A stretch of DNA of 64,000 nt from Anisus vortex (Eukaryota; Mollusca; Gastropoda; Planorbidae). Position 1 is the first letter of the stretch. Every line of letters starts with the position of its first letter. Positions 52,501-61,500 of the stretch are shown here, piece by piece. The position numbers and the translations under genes were made by a program. The notes below the pieces were generated by a model, which worked only from the letters and a program-made list of their open reading frames with translations, did no database searches and was not told where the DNA came from. The DNA is taken from contig OX421502.1 in assembly GCA_949126835.1 (NCBI GenBank), positions 37,347,416-37,411,415 of the forward strand, written 5' to 3'.

Positions 52501-55500
52501 ACCACGTTACGTTTGTACCTCAAGTGGGTTCTATATTTACACAAATACGTCACTAAATTTACACAAAAAACTTAAGCTCCGCCTACTGAGAACGCTCTAT
52601 AATTTCTGATGTCACACAAATGCCATATTTTAATAAGGAGGATCCCCTAAAATGTTGAGCTGACACATTTCTGATAATCTCAACAAATTTTGTCTTTTTT
52701 TAGGCATGGGTGCAAGCAGCGGACCCCCAGTTTGCTATATATATATATATAATATATATTTACCATAATGTAATGCTTTTTACTATATGTATTTACATAT
52801 TGTGAATTGGAAAAGTTTTGGTGTTCAGAATGTTTAGTGTAAAATGTTTTCTGTGATTGTGTAGGCCTACTCATTTATTACTCTTTAAGTCTAAGACTAG
52901 ATTCTAAAATATCTAATTGTAAAAGAGGATCTGAAAATTTTGTTTAAAACAAAAAAAAGATGTTATTTTTAACTGATTTAATTACATTATTCAAAATATA
53001 ATAGCTTCTTTTTTTTAACTCAATATATAATTGCATGTTTGCAGTCCTCAGTGAAAGACGCCTAAGATGGCTAGGACATGTAAGAAGAATGAGTCCAGGC
53101 AGAATCCCTAACGACCTCCTTTATGGAGAATCTGCATCTGGAAAGAGGAAAACAGGTCGCCACGCCTCCGCTACAAAGATGTCTGCATGAGGGACATGAG
53201 AGCAGCCAGAATAAGCACAAGTGACTGGGAGGAGAAGGCAGAGGATCGGTCAACCCGGCGCAGTGCTGTCAGGGAAGGGGTTAAAATAGCAGAGGAAAGT
53301 AGAATGGAGGAGACCATAGATAAAAAGGGCTAGAAGAAAGGCGAAGAAAATAGAATTCACGGAACACGTGTGCAAAGGCTGTAAAAAAGACTGTCACTCA
53401 AGGGTAGGCCTGCTCAGCCGCACGAGGAAGTGCAACCTTGAACCACGGTGATGCACCATTGTCTGGAGAGACAGAAGGATGCCATTGATATAACTGTGTG
53501 GGGGGTTTTCGTTTTTCTTCTTTAATTTTACTTTTACTCTTGTCTTACTTCCAGGCTTAGGCCAGTTACCAATAAATCTCATTTAATAGATTATCTTAAC
53601 TCTTAGACCTGAAATACCTTAATTCATTTTGGGGTAACTTATTATTAACTCTTCACCTCTATTACACGCTCTAACTTCAATTATAACGGACTAATGTCAA
53701 AAATTAAAAACTTCACCTTATATATTTTTGCATATAGGCCTAGGCATGCATAGTTTAGTGTTAGGAATTAACATTAGAAGGAATGCCTAGCATTAAAAGA
53801 TAAAACATTGCATGGCTTTTTTTCTCACCTTTCTTCTTCTAGCTTTTTAAAAAAATTGATTCTTATATTTCCGATATCGTCAGGAAAAATCTGATAGTAT
53901 ATTTTTTTACAAGCACGATCGCAGAATGAAGATATTTTCAAGAAAATATAGTTTTAAAAGTATAACAAATCACAGTGTAAAAAACTTCAAATTATTTTGT
54001 TGCCTGTGTTGTGTTTTTAAATGTGTTAACACTGTGTAATGGGGTCTCAAAAGCGTACGTATATGACAAAATACCAACAGGCAACCAGGTATGGCTAATA
54101 TGTCACTAAAAGTCATGAAGCACAAGTTTAACAAATACCTGGCCACAAATACAAAAGATACAAAAGCCCCAAAATCAAGCATGCCCTGATGTTTAAAAAA
54201 TGGGATTTTTCTGTCACTCTTTTTTTTATTTCGCCCTTTTAAGTTGTAATGAAAGAAAATCATTTAGTTTGTTAGTGCCAAAAAGAAATTATGATTTTCT
54301 ACTGCAAATTACTAAGTTAGCTTGGGTGCGATTGGCCAGCTGGCAATTTTCAAAAATTTCAATTAGCCGGCATGCCGGCAATAGCCAACACCCTTACACC
54401 CATGTCTATATAAAATATTAGTTTCAGCAGTTTTATTTGAAATTTTATAAGATAACAAAAACAAAATCCATCCAAAAAATATAATTACAAGCTAATTTTC
54501 TGTAACTTATGCAAGGGAAGTAACTGAATTTTTTCAAAATAAATCCTCACTTTGCATGTAAGTTGGGAAAATTTAGGGAATAATGGTGCTGCAAAATCCG
54601 TGTAAAGGCTTTGAAAGAAACAACACAAAACTAGACTTATGTCTTCAATATAATAAAGAAATTCAGGATAATCTTGGTGGTTTATTAATAAATTAAGGTA
54701 TAAATATGTGAAGGGGGGAAACGAGAGAGAGTATAGATTGTAACAAAAGATAAACCTCTTACCTCCATAGTAACAGCCTGTAGGTTGGAGCAGTACATCA
54801 ATCTCTTGGCCAGCAAGGTCTGGCACAACTCTGCAATAAGGGCTACCAGGTTGCCCATGCCGTCCCCAGAGTGGGCAGACGTCGGCACCAGGGAGATGTA
54901 CTCTTTGGGATTTTTGTTGTCGTAAAAGAGCGCAGCGTTGAGACCCTGGAACAAGCCACACACAAAATAAAAAATAAACAAAACAGAAAGTTGAGCGAGG
55001 GCAGAAACAAATTGAAACAGAGTGCTCCACACTTGGAACCTTACTAGCAACATTGGCTCTTAAGGGAAAGGTAATTCATTTAAAATTTAGCAGTTGAAAG
55101 TAGGTAAAAATTTCACATCTTTAACAAAATGTCACAGATTAATACAGTAACTTAAAGGACTTGACTTTGCTGACTTTTGGAGTTAACATTGTCTAGTTCT
55201 GTGTCTATTAATAAACAAGGAGTTTAAATTCCATAAGATTTTAAGACTGAATGTTTTATTATATGTATGTAACTTGTTATACACAGACAAAAAAATATAC
55301 TATTTGACCACATGTAACCAACACACCCAACTATTACCCTGTTAAGTCAAGGATTAACTTTACTAACATAAAAAGCATGTATTAGTTTATTAATGTCATA
55401 ATGCCACTGTCTTCTTTATTCGTTCTACACACAATATTAGTTTCACAAAAGTGTGAACAGTTTTCTGGCAAAATACACATTTACAAAGACATGTAAATAT

Positions 55501-58500
55501 TGTCCAAGGCCTCAATTCATTTATGGAACATCCTATAATTCTACGGGTCTCCAGGGTTCAGTTATAGCCCATTTCAGTTTTTTTTCAGGTTCCATTCAAC
55601 AAGACATTTCTTTTCCACTAAGTTTATTATGCATTTTTGACACCTCCATCGGCAACTCGTTTAAAACTATTTTATAATGTCATTGTTGTTGACGTTTCGC
55701 TTTTATGAGTGCGCTGAGCATGCTTTGCATTAGCATGGAATGAGGCGCTATACAAATTACCTTATTATTATTATTATTTAGTCAAACCAATAAAATGTTT
55801 CCATTTGCCAACTCACTTCTTGCGCCAGCTGGACGATGACGTGCTGGGCTCTCTCATCAAACTCAGCTTTGGTGTGGGGAGTCTGTTTCTTTATTGTGTT
55901 CTGAACATCTGCAGTGGGCTGGGGCTTCCACTGGTACAGCCTGTCAACCTGTGAAACACAAACAAAAGGAGGTTTACAATTTTAGGCACCAGGGATTCAT
56001 GCTATTTGCTGATCGCTGTGGCTTATTATCCCACGCTGGAATAATAATGAGAACTGTACCTTGTTCAAAGCAACCACAAACGGTGTCTTTCTTTCTTTCA
56101 GAATGTTAATGGACTCGATGGTCTGTGGCTCCAAGCCGTGCATGATGTCAATGACTAGAATAGCAATGTCACACAAAGATGTGCCTCTAATACGTAGGTT
56201 ACTGTAAAATTGAAATAAATGAAATTATTTCATCATTTTTCTCTTTAATGAATCTGTCTCAACTTCAATAATAAAATTTTTCAACTTGCTTAAAAAAACC
56301 ACTAAAAAACATTAAAACACCATTACAATTCCTTCAAGTATTTTGATAATAATGTATTAAACTCCTTTAAAAAAGCTTTTTTTAAATCTTAAATAGCTTT
56401 AATACTAAACTCCTTAATAAAATTGGGAATTGTTTTTCCACTGCCATTCACAGTTAAAATGTTACATTTTCTAAAAGGTTATTAACATCAGATATGAAAT
56501 GTTGCCCCCTCAATCTACCATTACCAACGGACAATATAACAATACTAAAGTTTTCTTACCTGAAAGATTCGTGGCCAGGTGTGTCGATGATGAGGAGACC
56601 AGGTAATCGTAGCTCTTGCTTAGCAAACTGTAAAGAACATATAAAATTATCAACTGCATCCTTACGGTAAAGAAGGATTGACATTAAATTAGATAGAAAT
56701 GAGTCTACATGTAGAAGCAGCAGGACATAATGTAATGGCTAACAGAAATTGGTGAACTCGGCTTTACTAAAACTATAGAATAAAATGGTTCAAAAAGTAT
56801 TTTTACTAAAATTTAATTATACCGCAGTCCTCTTATTCCTGTTTTAAAATTAAGAACTAATTGACTCTAGGTAAAAAGGTTTGAATCCAGGCAGATGCCA
56901 AAAATTCTCTCCTGGACTGGAAGGTGTCCAGAGTCTACCCAGCTCTGATGGGTACAAGATATATTAGGTGGTGAGGAGTAAAGGAGGCTGGGCGCTGTGC
57001 TGAATACAAAATCCCCTTGTACGCCACGGCAACAAGTGAACAGTGAATCACTAGCATAATGAAAGGAATACTTTGTGTACTTTCTTTTTCCTTTTAGGAT
57101 CCTTAGTATAAATTTATGTTTTAAAAATAAGAAAATGACAACTCTGTAAATACATTGGTATATTAAAACAGACATCTAGCAATAAATAGGATTACAAGTC
57201 ACACTCGGGAGGGACTATGGCTAAAGTTACAAAGTTACAGATTTTTTAAAATAGATATAAAATCATAAAAGGACCTTTGGAAAATGTAGCTTGCATTGTT
57301 ACGATGAATCAGCATACAGATTTTGAGCCCAATATTAAACAGACATTGACTTCTAAGCAAACACTGACCACTAAGAAGACACATCACCAGCACCTTACCT
57401 CTTTGCACATTTTTGTTTTCTCGATGATTGCGTCCTTGGGGACATTAGTGGCACCAATCTGCTGTGTAATACCACCTGCCTCGTTATCTTGGACGTTGGT
57501 TCTGCGCAGCTACAATTGACACAAACAAAAAAAAAGTAAAATGTAACAAAGCAAATTGCTAATGTTACAAATGTCCAAACTAACGAGACACACTGTAAAA
57601 TGTTGGCATTGCTAAGCATGCATGCTTTAGTTGTTACCCTACCTTGTCTAAAATTTTGGTTTTTCCTGTGTCCACATGACCTAGGACGCATACTACAGGG
57701 GCTCTCAAGTTGTCAGTAGATCTTTCTTTCAGCGCCTTCTCTGCCCTTTTCTGAAAAGCAAGAGAATATTTAAATACACTGAACCTTGTTTTTTTAAAAA
57801 TTCTATGATTTATTAAAAAAAAAGGAAGACTGCACCAAGACGACTTTAGTTGACAACTTGGTTTACTGATGTTTCTACTTCCTAACCATGTCAACTTCTA
57901 ACCGTCAATTGCATTGCAGTACATGTGGGCTCACCGTGACTTTTTCTCTCCCTCTCTCTGCTGGTGTCATCTCCTCATCATCAGAGTCTTCGCTGCTCTC
58001 CTCCTCACTCTCAGACTCACTCTGATCTCCTTCGTCGTCCACTTCGTCCTCCTCCTCTTCATCCTCATCATCATCCTCCTCCTCTTCTTTTTCCTCCATG
58101 GCTTTACTGACATGCACATGAGTTTTCTTCTCTAAGTGAAATGGCCTAACAAGAGATGGTCTCAATTCTGAGAAGAAATAAACATTTACAATATCAAGTC
58201 AGTTACATAAATTATAGAGAATGTAAACAGATTATTAACCACACACAAAACTATTTTCCTTAAAAGGCTAATTAAAATGTATCATATATTTGTATTGTTG
58301 TAAATAGTGGACCTAATAATACAGTAACTGTTCAGAAAACAAGTTTTAATACCAAGAATTATAAATAGTAAAGTATCCTTCTGACCAAATTGATCATAGG
58401 GCTGTTGAAGCAGCATTCACCAGTTTCTGTGGCCACGGCATACTAGGTAATTGTGGTGCCAGCACAGTGCACAGCCGCCTTTACTTTACCCCAACTAATG

Positions 58501-61500
58501 TCAGGTACCCATCAGAGCTGGGTAGACTCAGGGACACCCTCCAGTACAGGGAACAAATCCTAGCCTTCACCAGGATCTGAACCCAGACACTTTGGTACAC
58601 CAGCCAAACAAGCTGCCACTCGGCCACAGTACCAAGAATTATAAAAAAGTTAAATGCTACAGAGAAGTTGTTGCATTGCATCTATATCCTCACAGATTCG
58701 CTGTTCTTACTCACCAAGGTCATTCTCTTCCTTGTCACTCTCTGCATCCCATTCCTCCTTAACATCTTTTATTTCAGCTACTTCCAACAATGGATCCGGA
58801 CACACTTCTCCCTCAGACTCTCTGTGTGCGGCCGCGTCTGGCTCGGGCAGCACGGCTTCAACCTCCATTGCGGATGTAGGTGTGGTCGGGGAGGGCGACT
58901 TCTCAGCGTGATCTCCACCCGCTTGAGCTGTGGCAAAACAAAACAAGTGAGCAAAACGCAGCAAAACATGAGCTAGGGGGTACACAATTGGAATAATTAA
59001 AAGCATAAATTACAAAACACAGTCTGCCTTTATGTGATAAGAAAAATCAAACTGTAAATGTGGTTTCATAATAAATAAAGACCTTGTGTTTTTTTCTTTT
59101 TCTGGTAGATTGGTCTTTTCTTTGGGGCATCATGAGCTTCCTCTTTGCCTGGTATCTCTGCACCTAAATGATGGGATGAGGTAAAGTTTTACTTGAATAA
59201 AAAAAACAATTTTAAATCCCTAACATTCTCCAGGAAATAATGGCACAAAACAATGCAAAGTGTAAATCATTAATTAGACATGCCATATTCCTTAGGTGAA
59301 AATGAGGAACATAAATAACTAACAAAAGAGCAGAGAAAACTTAAAAATGAAAAGTTAAAATGAGGGTATGATCCAATTCACATTTCTAAACTATAGTTAA
59401 CTTTGTATATAAATAATAAAAAAGTCAATGAATAATTAATATCCTTTTTTTGGTATGATAAGGCTTTAAGGCTCAGGGGCAGAGGTGGAAAAGGCAAATT
59501 TATTTCTGCAGTCATATAATTCATTTCATTTAGCATTGATAAAATGCTCTTTTTTGAGCTTACGTATAAGACTAATGGAAATTTATTTCTGTATTTAAGT
59601 TCATTAGCATAACCGTTGCTCTAATTACATCAGTGGGGGTGAAAAAAAATGACAAAAGTGACTAGAACTGAAACGATACTTTCACTTTTTTAAATTTATT
59701 TCAATTTATTACTTTCTTTTTAAAGATGTTTGCATTTCAGTCATGCCAATTTTAAGGAACAAACTGGTTTACAGCAAAATTGTGGAAAAGGGACACATTT
59801 CTGTCATTTTGTTAAATTATTTGCAAATGCCAAATGCTAGGCATGCCTAATTTATGCAAAAGACCAAAATGTGGAAAGAAGCACCATTGGTGGCTTATTT
59901 CTTTGAGAGAAACAGCATTCACAGCTTTTCTTAGCAGCATACAGGAGCTTGTGTGGCCAGTACACTTTTCTTAGCCAACAATATGACTCATACCCATCAG
60001 AGCTGGATAGACTCAGAAAAATGAAGAGTAGCAGTATTCCCTTTTGACCAATAATATCCGTAGAACCTGTGCAGAAGATTTCATGCATTTCCGTGGCCAG
60101 CACAACGCACCGATCCCATTACTTTGCCCCAAATAATGTCAGGTATCTTCAAAGCTGGGTAGACTCAGGGAAGCCTTCCAGACCAGGTTAAAAAATCCTA
60201 CCCTTCACCAGGGTTTGAACTTGGGACCTTAGGTGTGCCAGTGAACACGCTGCGCTAGACCACTGTGTCACATAGAAATATGCCAACTTTCTGCCCCACA
60301 ATAAAGAGCAAGCACACATCTAAAACTTACCAAATTCCTGTTCCAATACAAGGAACAAGCAAATATCTAAAATATGCCAACTCCCTGCCCCACAACAAGG
60401 AAATGTATATCTTAAAATGTATTAGACTATTTCATCCATTCTACCTGCTACTTTGATAGACTCCAACATCTGTTCCAGTCTTCTCTTATCCTGCTTCTGT
60501 TTCTCTGTCAGGAACTTGCCTTCTTTCTTTAACCGTTCTTCTCTCTCCTTTTTCTTCATTTTCTTCTTCAGTCTCCTTTCTTCTTCTAAGCGTTTCTGAA
60601 AAATCAACATCAATTTTTTATCAATCAACATTGTAAATCAACACATAAATTAACATTATGAATCAACATTATATATTGAATTAACACTATGCTAAAGAAA
60701 AAAAATATTTGCTTTTTTTAGTTCCTAAACTTGTACAAAGAAAATATATATATACTGTTACAATTCATTTATATTGGGTTCAAAGTAAATGTTGCAATGT
60801 AATGATGCCCTCTGTAGTTTCTATTAAATGGTCTTCTTCGCTAGGGGTCTCAACTTAATTTAGTTAATTGGAGATAATAATACTAGTCTAGCATTCACTA
60901 TCATTCAGAAAATAATTTGATATATAATATGTTCAATATCAGTAGTAGGTAGATAGTAGGTAGATATGTACCAGTATTTAATATGTTCAATATCAGTAGT
61001 AGGTAGATAGTAGGTAGATATGTACCAGTATTTAATATGTTCAATATCAGTAGTAGGTAGATAGTAGGTAGATATGTACCAGTATTTAATATGTTCAATA
61101 TCAGTAGTAGGTAGATAGTAGGTAGATATGTACCAGTATTTAATATGTTCAATATCAGTAGTAGGTAGATAGTAGGTAGATAGTAGGTAGATAGTAGGTA
61201 GATAGTAGGTAGATAGTAGGTAGATATGTACCAGTAGAAATACTCTAGATGATAACAAGAGATGAACAAGGATTGAGTAAAATAAAACCAAACCCCACGA
61301 AGTAAGAAATTTCTCCCACTCCGATTGGTTACCCCCAACTGGGTTGATAGCCAGGAGTCATGCTTTTTACGAGGGTTCAGAAAGTCAATACCCAGACTTT
61401 CGAATAAGCAAAAACCTCAACTTCCATGGGATGGACGTTACAATTTTTGATTTAATTTAAAACAATATCTCAAAGGACATATCTTCCCCCCCCCCCTCCC

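Larger units (their letters stand above)
38029..54762 (-). other. 16.7-kb EIF5B intron rich in repeats
   Basis: Separates the G-domain end from domain II. Contains a degenerate 37-bp repeat, SINE copies, (AG)n near 40683, a hAT relic (42828-45211), the 10-bp array at 45436, a LINE remnant at 46735, poly(G) tracts, the 21-bp array at 48701, the 31-bp satellite at 49574, another LINE end at 53044 and a repeat shared with 44690. No second gene was found in it. Confidence 0.85.
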
